Assembly: GCA_012932295.1 (NCBI GenBank)
Contig: JAAONU010000010.1
Location: 26,719,348 to 26,783,347 of the forward strand
Length of the DNA: 64,000 nucleotides
Direction: 5' to 3'
From: Cyclina sinensis
Taxonomy: Eukaryota > Mollusca > Bivalvia > Venerida > Veneridae
The notes beneath the pieces were generated by a model. That model searched no databases and had not been told where the DNA came from. It saw only the letters and a list, made by a program, of their open reading frames with translations. The position numbers and the translations under genes were made by a program. This document shows positions 12,116 through 22,264 of this stretch, one piece after another. Within the stretch, counting starts at the first letter, position 1. Every line of letters begins with the position of its first letter.

Positions 12116-12221
12116 CACAGACACTTGTTTAGAAGCGAATATAAGGCATTTACATAATACTATATACTGGAGAATGGCCATTCATAAATGCCTTATATTC
12201 GCTTCTAAACAAGTGTCTGTG
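12116..12221. repeat. Perfect 37-bp inverted repeat (hairpin)
   Basis: Arms 12116-12152 and 12185-12221 are exact reverse complements (left arm starting CACAGACACTTGTTTAGAAG), separated by 32 nt. A 37-bp perfect stem is unusual against the decay seen elsewhere in this repeat and implies a recent origin or gene conversion between arms. Confidence 0.95.
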
Positions 12222-12276
12222 AATGGAACGCTAACCAATCAAGATTTGTTTGTTTCATTTCAGAAGAATAAAGGCT

Positions 12277-12717
12277 TTAAAGCGTCTGACTCACAGAATT
12301 AAGCTGATTTTTTTTCTGTAAAATGTAAGACAAGTTAATATACTCTGAAAAAAAACAACATAATATTATGCTTCTATACTGCATAAAAAATGAAAAAAAA
12401 AGTTTTGACTTAACTAGGATTCGAACCCATGACCTTTCAGTCAGAATACTAAAGAGCGACGATCTACACCGCCGAGCAACAGCGTTTAGAGGGTTTTAAG
12501 GGTTGATCAAAAATTAATATTATAACTGAAGTATCTACCCCGCGATTAACGGTGTAAAACTATGTTTTGATGTTTTTCTGTAACAAAAAAAAAAAAAAAA
12601 AAAATGAGTCAGTAACTTAGTTTAGGTATGTTCTTCACAATTACAGCAAGAATTTCAAGATGTATAAACATTTTCTTTTCTTTCATCGTCGGCCCATCTG
12701 TGAGTCAGTCGCTTTAA
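12277..12717 (-). mobile_element. 441-bp TIR element with hairpin and tRNA-like core
   Basis: Bounded by TTAA at 12277-12280 and 12714-12717. The right terminus read inward is TTAAAGCGACTGACTCACAG and the left is TTAAAGCGTCTGACTCACAG. In minus orientation the order is TIR, a hairpin (arms 12550-12556 and 12536-12542, 7-nt loop, one mismatch), then a tRNA-like segment with an A-box-like TTGCTCGGCGG at 12479-12469 and a perfect B box GGTTCGAATCC at 12428-12418, then the second TIR. It encodes no transposase. It is the same length, between TTAA ends, as 59641-60081 and 21040-21480. Confidence 0.9.
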
Positions 12718-12824
12718 TTATCTTTCGTCAAGAAAAACTTTTTTAAAGGAGCAGCGCGACTTATATATGAAGTTGATGTTACAGAACCGATATAGGTGAT
12801 ATGGTTACTAACGTACTATCACCA

Positions 12825-12897
12825 GCCCGGGTAGCTCAGTTGGTAGAGCACCTGCCTTCCCAGCGGGTATCTGCGGGTTCGAGTCCCGCCCTAGGTA
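12825..12897 (+). tRNA. tRNA-like gene, anticodon TCC by position (Gly-type), possibly a pseudogene
   Basis: A full cloverleaf can be drawn. The acceptor is GCCCGGG with CCTAGGT (one C-A mismatch and two G-T wobbles). The D-arm is GCTC/GAGC with loop AGTTGGTA. The anticodon stem is CCTGC/GCGGG with loop CTTCCCA, the variable loop is TATCT, and the T-arm is GCGGG/CCCGC with loop TTCGAGT. A and B boxes are good (TAGCTCAGTTGG, GGTTCGAGTCC). The loop gives TCC at 34-36, but position 37 is C where a purine is expected. A T6 run lies about 29 nt downstream as a possible terminator. It sits in dispersed repeat D, so it may be a SINE head or tRNA pseudogene rather than an active gene. Confidence 0.6.
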
Positions 12898-13060
12898 AAT
12901 GATATTTCTGACCCCGCGACATTGATTTTTTATACATTGTCTTTATGAGAGTATAAAAATTCGGGACGGTTTACAATACAAGATACTTTATTGAAAACTT
13001 ATAAAAGCATTACCTTATCTATACCAACCTTAATATCCACAAGTGGAGGTTAAAGCACAT

Positions 13061-14117
13061 ACCAAGTGCGAGAAAGCGTTAACGGGCGAAGCATGTCGAT
13101 TAAACACTCTGTGACATTGTTTTTGCCATAGAAGTTTCACATGGTCTGTGTGAAGTTAGCAGAATAGGAGAACAAATCCGATAGAATAGCAGAATGTCAA
13201 AAAAGACAGTCTAATTGAGTTTTTATTACTATACTGATGTTTGCTCTTCGTCTGTTATCTGTCTTTTCCGTCCATCAGTCTGTATCTAGCGTCCGGCAGT
13301 CTGCATCCCGCGATAACATAAAAACTGCTTATGTTAAATGGATGAAAATTCGTATATGAATAGATGGCAACATGGATATAATACAAGACACTGTTGTTTA
13401 TTTTGTTTGTTATATGTCGTCAAAATTCTGGGAACTATGTTTAAGGAAATAGACAACATTTGATTTAAACATATCGATCCTTCATAACTCAGGAATTAAA
13501 CGAGCTTGGTTTAATGAAAAATGATATGTGAATAGATTGCACATGGAGATTGTGCACTCTCCTTTGTTGTCTTCCCCTCGTCAAAATACTGCCTCGTGTT
13601 GTATTTCTGCTAGACTTTTGTCTTTTTAAAATATTTTTGTTCTAGGTTCATGTGTAGGCGGATAGACTAATTTCTAAACCACTCGTTGAAACTAATTGAT
13701 AGTATATAGGAAGACTCAGTATTAAGAGCAGATGTTCATATTACCATCACAATCCTGAATTGTTTAATCTACATAGTTATGTGCCCTTTGATTTGATACA
13801 AAAATAAATAGAACAAGAAAAACAGTGATACAAAAGTATCACAGCGGACCGACGAACAGAGCTGCATGCAAATATTTTGAATTAGCTGTTTTGACTTGAG
13901 GCAGGTATATTAGTAGTTTGTTAACTTAATGTGTACTTTGTGTACACACTTCTAGAAGTTAATGGACTTCTTAACGTGGTTAGGCAGAAGTAAAGCAATA
14001 CTAAGAACGACAGACGGAAAGTCACTAAAGAGAGACATAAACATGTAAGGTCCACTTTGATTGGGAATTCACTAAAAAAACAGTCTATATTGGGCAGGGA
14101 ATATGAGCACAGTACCA
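13061..14117. other. Intergenic
   Basis: AT-rich sequence. It has a decayed TCTG/GTCC-rich simple repeat near 13250-13315, comparable to one near 9285, and a small hairpin GTGATACAAAAGTATCAC at about 13825. No gene was seen. Confidence 0.45.
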
Positions 14118-14375
14118 AGTGGGAGCGGATGTGGTCCAGTGGTAACGCCCTGGACTGGTAAAGCAGGGGTCCCGAGTTCGATCCCCCGCTCCTCCACTAA
14201 CATTACTAATAGTCTTTCGGATGAGACTTTAAACCGAGGTCTCATATGTAAGTGCTACACACTGAGCAAGAAAAAGAACCAGGAATGGGATGCTTTCGGT
14301 ATCTTGCACTACCCCCGTAACATAAAATAACTAATCACTTCAGGGGTCGCCTGTCATACGGGCAACCGATATCGA
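14118..14375 (+). mobile_element. tRNA-derived SINE, family B, best-preserved copy
   Basis: The head starts GGAGCGGATGTGGTCCAGTG, with an A-box-like region and a B box AGTTCGATCCCC, and ends CCGCTCCTCCA so the acceptor ends can still pair. The conserved body contains CTTTCGGATGAGACTTTAAA and CCGAGGTC, a block that I associate with conserved central domains of widespread metazoan SINEs (from memory, not checked). The 3' part (TTGCACTACCCC, then CAACCGATATCG) matches 28390-28480 in reverse complement. Confidence 0.85.
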
Positions 14376-15805
14376 CGAAAAATAAGCTCAGATATGATGA
14401 TTATAACAGTTCCAATTGTTTGGATATTAATAATTCAGAGATAAGATCACAAAGGTGTTCATAATATAGAAAAGAAACACAAACTAAAAACATTGTATTT
14501 ATTCAAAAATAAAAAGATATTTGACAAAGATCACGTACAGAAATACTTAAAAAATAACAAATATTTAAACAAGTACTATGCATTTGAAACACTTGGGAGT
14601 TTCATGAAAAAGCAACGATCAAACAAACATCACTCATGTGTGAAATGTGATATATCAAAAGTGCCTATAGAACTTAAGTCTAATTTCGATATTTTTCTCA
14701 AAATTAGCAAGTATAGCTATAATATAACTAACCAATTTGCTTACCGACTGCGTCAAAGATGGCGGCTTATTAATTGGAAGAACGATAATACAGGGGCGGT
14801 TCCAGGATTTCAGGTTGGGGGGGGGGGAGGGGGGAAGGGGGGCGCAAAATGTTCGGCAATTTATGTCCGTTTTCTACCTCATTTTAACGGTTCAAATGTG
14901 CTTCTGATTTTTCAATTCAATATTGAACAATAAAGTATACATTATTTAAAACATAATCGAAATAGATCTACAATAACACCTATCGTCAGGGTGCGTCTCC
15001 CTCTTGAAGCTGTCTGTGTAATAGACTGTGGTTAACCTTTTGGCTTTTCGTAACAACTGAACAATAGATTTGCACTGATGTTAGGACACATTCTACTTAT
15101 TACGTAACCCAATGGGTCTTTTTAAACACCGGATTAAATAAAAAATCCTATTCCTTACCGAGCTATTTCTCAGCTGTTACTGGTTGAAATTTTGTGACAT
15201 TTAATAGAAAGCCACATTTCCAGTAGAAAAACAATCATGCAAGGCACTTCCCAGGCATGTTTTGTCAAAGTTGGCTTAGTGGTTTAGGACGCATGATGCA
15301 CGCCGATGGACACCGGACAATCAATGATCCCAAAAGCTCACCCTTGAGTACTTCGTGACTGAAAAACCTTAACTGAACTTTCAACACTCTGAATGTCCAT
15401 CAAGAAAAATCTTCATACTGCAACGAAAAGGCTTTTGACCAAAAAAAAACTCTTTAGAAGAAAAACAATCATATTACCAGTACAAGCCTAATTAAATATT
15501 TCTCACAGAGTTATGGACACTTTTGATTCCTAGCAAGTCCTTATGTGTTCAGGTTATTTCTCAGTAATCCTTGGCTGGAATTAAAAAAATGAGACTTTTT
15601 AGTAGCAGGATTAGTTGCGTAGTTTCAGGAGGAGTTGCGTTTTTTTACAAGTGTCAGGATTAGTTGCGTACCTTTACAAGTGTTGTTAAACCAAAACAAC
15701 GTAAAACTTCCAAAAACTAGAGAAAAAAGTTGTTTGAGTGACGTTTCAACCCATGTGCTTCAGTGAAAATGTCTAAATCCTGCACACAGTAATAGAATTT
15801 AATAC
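14376..15805. other. Intergenic with a G-rich tract
   Basis: An open frame at 14493-14933 (146 codons) is lysine/asparagine-rich and then runs into a G tract at about 14817-14846 translating as polyglycine. The G tract follows a segment (AGGGGCGGTTCCAGGATTTC) that looks like part of a dispersed repeat, so I do not call it a gene. The segment at 15600-15680 contains three imperfect copies of CAGGATTAGTTGCGTA. Confidence 0.45.
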
Positions 15806-17154
15806 TCTTCAGAGTGGAGGTAGGGTATTAGGAATCTAATACCTTAAGACATGCGAGGTAACACGCGGATGTTAACATTGACCAAAATAATGGTAATAGT
15901 GACTTAAAGTGGGCAAAACTTTCAGAATATTGTGTTGTGTAGATGTCAAACACAACTTCACAATCAAATTTGCAATTGGATTTGTGAGACGTCTAACAGA
16001 GCGTCAAAGTTGGCGAGGCTTTTGTATGCGTCATACTGGAGGTACACAGGCCTAGGCTGCAGCTGACTTGAATTTTTCACAGGCCATTGTCTGTCAATTG
16101 TGATCATGCTATCAAACAACTGATGTTCAAAATATATTGACGTCCGAGACGACCGTTATGTTTCTAATCAAGCTCTCCGAAATAAAACACTGACGGCCAC
16201 AGGATTTCAACAACGCCATTGACATATTAGGGAGGTCAATGTCTCGAGGCAGACAATCAGAAATCTCCTTTACTCATACAGTCTTAACGCTAGGCGCCCT
16301 CAAGTGGTCTTGCAGTTTTCAGCAAGGTACCGTCATGAACATTTGGTCTAGTGTAGAGGGTAGGGTCGTGGAATATCAAACAGTGGTCACATATGATTTT
16401 AGTGACGAATCCAGATTCAACCTAGACTTTCTTGATGGTCAAAAAAGAGTTTGGCGTCGCCCAGGTGAACGTTTTACAGACGCCGATATAGGATGGGTCC
16501 GTTATGATATTGGGTGGCATCACTATGACTGCAAGGACACAGCTACATGTGTGACATGGCAGTGTGACTGGCCAGTACTACCGTGACAACATGTTGGTTC
16601 CGCATGTTGTCCCGTTTGCTCAACGTCATGGCCAAGATTTCATCTTCCAGAACGTCAGGGCACATAGGACAAGACTTGTCACTGAGTTCCTGGAAGAGCA
16701 ACATATCCGTACTTTACCATGGCCAGCGATGAGAACGGACTAATCACCTATTGAAAATGTGTGGGACATTCTTGGAAAATGTGACCGATTACGTAATCGG
16801 ATCTTCCACCCAAAACGTTACGTGAGCTCGGTGCGGCGCTGCAGGAAGAGTGGGACAGAATCCCTCAGCACACCATCTGTCGCCTTATTGTGAGTATGAG
16901 ACGTCGTTGCATAGCTTGTTGCGACTACAGAGGTAGACCAGCACGTTATTAAGGGCGTGTGAAAATGATGACGTTAACGTATTTGACTTTGGACGCTGTT
17001 TAAAGTACCTAAAAATGTCATGAAGAAGTTAAATTTTCGAATAAAATGTGTGAATGAATTTGTTTAATTGATTAAATAATCATTAAATGGTTAGGGTTTT
17101 CTTAATTACTCGCAATAAATGTTACCTACAATATCCCCTACTTTTAGTGACCAG
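15806..17154 (+). mobile_element. Tc1-like DNA transposon, dead copy 1
   Basis: The right terminus, read inward, contains CACTAAAAGTAGGGGATATT, the same terminal inverted repeat as the element at 23431-24942. The left terminus near 15806 is decayed (GGAGGTAGGGTATTA), with about 100 bp missing relative to the other copy. The interior carries a broken transposase on the plus strand. The flanking TA target dinucleotide is recognisable at the left and mutated to CA at the right. Confidence 0.8.
15984..16951 (+). pseudogene. Tc1-like DDE transposase pseudogene 1
   Basis: The ancestral protein would cut and paste its element through a DD34E catalytic core. The reading frame begins at a former start now GTG (15984), followed by residues reading RRLTERQ. 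The first catalytic Asp is preserved in FSDESRF, about 50 residues before the stop at 16584, within the intact stretch 16239-16586. The second Asp region reads FQNVRAHRTRLV, so two residues including the Asp are deleted relative to copy 2. The third catalytic residue is present in SPIENVW but follows an in-frame stop. The C-terminal RRIPQHTI-like segment and a conserved RPARY-like end can still be followed to about 16951. Several stops and frameshifts make it non-functional. Confidence 0.85.
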
Positions 17155-17319
17155 CACGTACGGTCATTTAGCCTAGTAAAGACTTGTCTGAATTTTGATA
17201 TCGGTAAACATTTTGCATTATTCAATTAAGTGTCCAATTAACACGACTCAATTTAAATACAATTAAAAGAGGAAAACATATTCAAATCTAGAAAAAAAAA
17301 GACAACGATGTTTGAATCT

Positions 17320-17440
17320 TCTGTTTGCAGTCAAAAACGTAGTATTTATAAAAGTGTACGTTTGACAGACTGAATAAATTGCATTTGATATGTAGTTTAA
17401 AGTTACGCATATTATATACTGCGCATGACTAATCTCTGTA
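17320..17440 (+). repeat. Dispersed repeat I, copy 1
   Basis: About 110 bp matching 18258-18365 in direct orientation. Shared words include TTTATAAAAGTGTACGTTTG (one difference) and ACTGCGCATGACTAATCTCT. The intervening 0.8 kb holds only a possible tRNA relic. Confidence 0.75.
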
Positions 17441-17701
17441 GAAAAACAAAGACTTTATTACTTCCTTGTCCGCTGAATGAGGATACGTTGTATAATAGGT
17501 CGGTAATGTTGTTGATAAATACAAATCAAAGCGCTAATAGCCTAGCAGCAATAGGTTTGTATTCTCCAAAAATATTAACATGTCCATTATCCAGTGGTCA
17601 GACGTATTATTTTAAGACAGGGATATGACTGCTATTTTGCCTATTAGTTTTTTTCTTCTCTCGTAAGTGTATATAGATTAAAAACCACGTTTAATTCCAC
17701 G

Positions 17702-17775
17702 TACGTCCATAGTGCAGTTGGAAAGAATGCCGCTTGGTGTGAATTCGAGTCGTACTTGGACCTATTTTATTTTTG
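17702..17775 (+). other. Possible tRNA-like relic
   Basis: Contains TAGTGCAGTTGG (A-box-like) and GAATTCGAGTC (B-box-like) at tRNA-like spacing, with TCCA... and ...TGGA ends. No convincing cloverleaf was drawn. Confidence 0.3.
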
Positions 17776-18257
17776 TTATTTTAAACATGATTGATGCCCA
17801 TTGTTTTCTTTTTATTATTTTCCTTCTTTTTTTCTATTTTTTTTCTATTTTATTGCCCTATAACTGATTGATGTCATGTCGTTTTGAATAAACAAACACT
17901 CAAAGTTCCCACAGGTTACAACAAAATAAGGGAACGCTGCACTTTACCACTGAGTTATTCCGTAGGTTACCAGTCCGTAGTAAGAAGAAACCTAAATACT
18001 TTAGACAATCTGACTGAATTTCATGATCTCCCTACGATAACCTGGAATTTCCACTTTTGTTATTTATATCCCAGCCAATGACACTGCAGAGTAGGACGCG
18101 TCTCGATAGCTTACCTGTACAAAACAGCGTGTAAACTTCTCTGTTTATTAGCGGAGATTGATTTCAAGTGCTTAGATATTTTAAAAAAAAAAAAGATATT
18201 CATCACAAACATTAATCTCATTATTTTGAAAGATTTTGACAAATAAATTTACCTGAG

Positions 18258-18365
18258 TTCAGTGATAGGATTTATAAAAGTATACGTTTGATAGACTGAA
18301 TAAATGGCATGTGATGTGAAGTTTAAAGTAGCGCATATTATTTACTGCGCATGACTAATCTCTTT
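18258..18365 (+). repeat. Dispersed repeat I, copy 2
   Basis: Direct-orientation partner of 17320-17440, with about 85-90 percent of bases shared by eye. Confidence 0.75.
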
Positions 18366-18379
18366 ACAATTTTCAATAT

Positions 18380-19430
18380 AGCCCTTTAGGTATTCAAATT
18401 GCTGAAAAGATTCCGCTCCATTGAACAAAATGGCTGCCAGGGCTAAAAATAAATTTTGTCAATATTTGGCTTCAAATGACATCTCCAAAACAACTAGGCC
18501 ATTCTAAACCAAAATATACATAAATTATCCTTATATTGCCTTTTCCTAAAATTGTTCCAACCGTTACGCTCCATTGAACATAAGGGATACAAAGGCTAGA
18601 TAAAAAAAAGAAAACAACAACAACTTAGCCTCCTTAACTGCAATTTGATTTTTTCCACAAAATTTCACAGAAATGTTCATTACAGAGCCCTCTATTAAAA
18701 TTGTAGAAAAGGTTCCGCTTAGTTGAACAAAATGATTACCAGAGCTAAAACTAAATTTTCATTAATTTTCGGCTTCAAATGACATCTCTTCTCAAACCGC
18801 TCAGCCATTTTCTTTAAAATTTACAGAAATTTTCCTGATATTACCTTTTCTTCTAAAAATACTCAAACCATTCCGCTACATTTCACATAAGGGCTGCTAA
18901 ACCATTCCGCTACATTTCACATAAGGGCTGCTTAACCATTCCGCTACATTTCACATAAGGGCTGCTAAACCATTCCGCTACATTTCACATAAGGGCTGCT
19001 AAACCATTCCGCTACATTTCACATAAGGTCTGCTAAACCATTCCGCTACATTTCACATAAGGGCTGCTAAACCATTCCGCTACATTTCACATAAGGGCTG
19101 CTAAACCTAAAAATAGGAAAACAATCAAGCAACATGTTCATCTAAACGGCAAGCTCGTTTTCCACCAAATTTTACAGAAATGTTCCTAACATAGTCCTCT
19201 ATTAAAATTGCTCAAAATGTTCTGCCTCATTGAACAAAATGAGCTAAAATAGATTGTTGTCAATGTTTTGCTTCAAGTGATATCTCCTCACTCCTATATT
19301 GAAATTGCCTGATCTTTATAAATCTTCAATGAAAAAATGTAATATTGCATCTGATGTTTGTTTTATAGCAGACCCTCAGCCAAAGTACTTAGGTGAGCGA
19401 TCCAGGGCCATCGTGGTCCTCTTGTTTATT
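18380..19430 (+). repeat. Composite dispersed repeat with three diverged internal units
   Basis: Three diverged copies of a segment of about 300 bp, recognisable from TTCCGCTCCATTGAACAAAATG, GAGCTAAAA and TTGGCTTCAAATGACATCTC, lie at about 18400, 18710 and 19195. The sequence ends at 19385-19430 with GGTGAGCGATCCAGGGCC and CCTCTTGTTT. I remember that terminus as very common in bivalve intergenic DNA. The 34-bp array lies inside it. Confidence 0.7.
18867..19105 (+). repeat. 34-bp tandem repeat, seven units
   Basis: Seven units of 34 bp (ACCATTCCGCTACATTTCAC is the first part), starting at 18867 and recurring every 34 bp. They appear to be an expansion of one short segment of the surrounding composite repeat, since the same words occur singly at about 18540 and 18700. 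Confidence 0.93.
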
Positions 19431-20697
19431 TGACGCTTATCTCCATAAATTAAACAATGAACAGAACTGTCATTTCGACAACGTTGTATTAGTTGCTTTA
19501 TTGTTTGCCGGTTTACCTATCTGCAGAGGTAGTATATAAGCTACGAATGCTAACTTCATTTTGGATATTATTTACGTTGAACAGCAAATATACTTTCTAA
19601 CGTATACTTGAGAAATGGTTGAAGAAATGAAAAAAAGAGCTGAAATGTTCTGATTGCATCAGAGAGACGACCAGTCTTAGCAAGCCGCTCATTAACAATT
19701 TCAATAACTTTATGTGATAGTCAAAACTAGTTTAGCTGATTTCTCAAAAGCGTCTTAGAAGCTTAGCGTATTTGATCTTAATCCACTATATTTGTGAGCA
19801 ACTAATTCAATCATAAATCAAAGCACAGAATGTCCTGATGTTGCAATAGTCGTGGAAATAGGTATTGTAAATTTATATTTAGTAAACCCGGTATGCCCCA
19901 CATCTTCTATTTGCAAACAGTACCCAAATTCAATATTACTTACACAGAAAGGCCAATACCGCTTCCAAGTCATAACTCGATGCATTTGAATAAGGATAAT
20001 CTCTATGGAATTTTCATTCATTAAAAACGACGAACGAGCTGATTTGTTGCATCTTTCTTTCTTGATATTTTATTTGCAGACAACGAGTGTGATGTTCCTT
20101 TTTGACAGCAGTTGTTACGTGCAGATTATCATGACAATACCATATTAGAAAGATATTTTTATCGAGTATAAAATTACACATATAAAAATAGTAGAATATC
20201 ATTCACACGATAATATTGTATCTTCAATATCGAAGATTTTAACCAAACAAAATAATGCAAGCTGTGGACAGTAAGTTAACGATCTACAGCAATATTGTTT
20301 TCTCTCTTTTTTATCAAATATCACAGAATAAATATTCCCATTTACTTGCTCCTGTAACGATAGTGTCAGTAAAAAAACGAAATTTTGATCTATACACAAA
20401 AAGTTTGTTCCTGATCATAATAAGTTACATAGCAAACACCAAAACGGTACTCTTTGTGAAAATATTGGCAAATATCACCAAGTTTTCTCCCTTTAAACAC
20501 AAACAATGCCTGGTTTAAAATATGAGTTTATATGTTCTTATATGTGTATATAAACTCATTCAGAGTTTCAAATTTATACTTGATAATGTTGCTTGAGACT
20601 TTCCTTAAGCATTTAATTTTCAACAAGATAAGAAAGTAGGTAACATCGATGCTTCGGTTATTTCCTCTACCACCCCGGTTCAGTGTCATATATATTA
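19431..20697. other. Intergenic, nothing recognised
   Basis: AT-rich. Open frames of 62-87 codons on both strands at 19818-20518 show no domains, and no repeats were recognised. Confidence 0.45.
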
Positions 20698-20890
20698 CTA
20701 ATAGGGAGTTTGTAGTAGCAGTACGCAGTAGCTGTTGGCATTAGAAATTAAATCAAACGTGAAGTTTGCAGTAGCAGTAACAGCAGTAGCAGTAAGCAAA
20801 TCGTGAAGTTGGCAGTAGCAGTTACAGCAGTAGCAGTAGGCAAAACGTGAAGTTTGCAGTAGCAGTAACAGCAGTAGCAGTAGGAAACTC
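20698..20890 (-). repeat. CTGCTA-rich array, inverted relative to 22265-22965
   Basis: On the minus strand this reads as runs of CTGCTACTGCTGTTACTGCT separated by CAACTTCACGTTTTGCC-like spacers. These are the same unit types as the plus-strand array 1.4 kb away. Long open frames in it are repeat by-products. Confidence 0.9.
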
Positions 20891-20894
20891 TGAA

Positions 20895-22220
20895 AGTCTT
20901 GATGTTTGAAACAGTCACAAACCGGATTAATTGAACCGGAAGAGTCCATAGACTTTCTAGATTGGCACCAAAGTTCCTGATAGTGTGCAAGAATACCAAA
21001 AACAGTAGCAGACCGTAACAATGGACTCCGGAGGATCCCTTAAAGGGGCTGTGCTCCAGATGACAAAAAAAGGAAAGTTTTCTTGTATTATAAATTTCTT
21101 GTAATATTTATGATTAATGCTTAAAAAATATCCTACTGACAAAAAATAAATCAAATAATTACATTATAAATTGATTTTTTTCCCTTTCAAAGTGCTATAC
21201 CGTAACGCGACGGTATAACTATATCGTATAAGATTTAAAGTAAATATCTGTAATATCACATGCGGCGATGGTGGTGACAGTAAAAGCGTTGGAAATATTT
21301 TGTTAACATGAGGGTCCAGAGTTCAAATCAGGCTGGAGCGAAAATATTTTTTTTATTCTATTTTGACTTTTATAATCAGTTTTGAAGTAAAATATTATGT
21401 TGTTATAATCTCACGGCATCTAAATATATAATTTATGAAAAAATTTTTTTTATGTCAAATCTGGAGTACAGCCTCTTTAACATAAAAAAATGACGTTTTC
21501 TCGATTTTGGCACCAAAATTCCTGAAAGTCTGCGCGAGGGTCATAAACAGTCGCAGACCCGTTGAATCGACTCGGGAGGGTGCTGAGACCTCAAAAATAA
21601 AATTTTCTTGATTGGCACCAAAATTCCTTAAAGTCTGCGAGAATGTCAGAAACAGTCGCAGACCCGTTGAATCGACTCGGGAGGGTGCTTAGACCTCAAA
21701 AATATAAATTTTCTTGATTGGCACCAAAATTCCTGTAAGTCTGCGAGAATGTCAGAAACAGTCGCAGACCCGTTGAATCGACTCGGGAGGGTGCCTAGAC
21801 CTCAAAAATAACATTTTTACGATTGGCACCAAAATTCCTGAAAGTCTGCGAGAGTGTCAGAAACTGTCGCAGACCGGAAAGATCGACTCGGGAGGACCCC
21901 TAGACATCAAAAATGACATTTTTCTGATTGGTACCAAAATTACTGAAAGTCTTCGAGAGTGTCAGAAACAGTCGCAGACCGGAAAGATCGACTCGGGAGG
22001 ACCCCTAGACATCAAAAATGACATTTTTCTGATTGGTACCAAAATTACTGAAAGTCTTCGAGAGTGTCAGAAACAGTCGCAGACCGGTTAAATCGACTCG
22101 GGAGAGTCCGTAGACATCAAAAATGACATTTTTCCGATCAGCACTAAAATTCCTGATAGTTTGCGAGAGTGTATGAAACAGTCGCAGACCTACGCATTAG
22201 ACTCGTGATGGTCTGTTGAC
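20895..22220 (+). repeat. 105-bp tandem array, about nine units, interrupted
   Basis: The unit contains ATTGGCACCAAAATTCCTGA, AGTCTGCGAGAGTGTCAG and CGACTCGGGAGG. Periods are 105-107 bp at 21505, 21612, 21718, 21823, 21928, 22033 and 22138. About 1.5 further units lie before 21040 in the same orientation, and the TIR element 21040-21480 splits one unit. The last units are the most uniform (the 21900-22080 copies are almost identical). Confidence 0.92.
21040..21480 (+). mobile_element. 441-bp TIR element, divergent subfamily, inserted in the 105-bp array
   Basis: Bounded by TTAA at 21040-21043 and 21477-21480. The left terminus is TTAAAGGGGCTGTGCTCCAG and the right, read inward, is TTAAAGAGGCTGTACTCCAG. 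It holds a hairpin (TATACCGT 21196-21203, ACGGTATA 21210-21217, loop of 6) and a degenerate tRNA-like segment with a B-box-like GAGTTCAAATC at 21319-21329. The 105-bp unit resumes exactly after the right TTAA, so the boundaries are supported by neighbouring uninterrupted units. The interior is otherwise unlike 12277-12717, but the order and length are the same. Confidence 0.88.
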
Positions 22221-22264
22221 GATTTAATATGTTTTATTTTCATTGAAACTTTTCAGACAATTAA

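Larger units (their letters stand above)
11963..13060 (+). repeat. Dispersed repeat D, copy 1 (interrupted)
   Basis: The left part (from 11963, containing AAACTTCCTGGTCAC and GTTAACCGTGGGAA) and the right part (about 12930-13050, containing GGTTTACAATA and CCAACCTTAATAT) match 53435-53790 in the same order and orientation. Copy 1 carries three things not obvious in copy 2: the hairpin at 12116-12221, the 441-bp element at 12277-12717 and the tRNA-like gene at 12825-12897. Confidence 0.7.

Noticed and set aside
14493..14933. 146-codon frame with a polyglycine stretch
   Set aside because: The glycines come from a G homopolymer inside a dispersed repeat; the rest is AT-driven Asn/Lys/Tyr composition.
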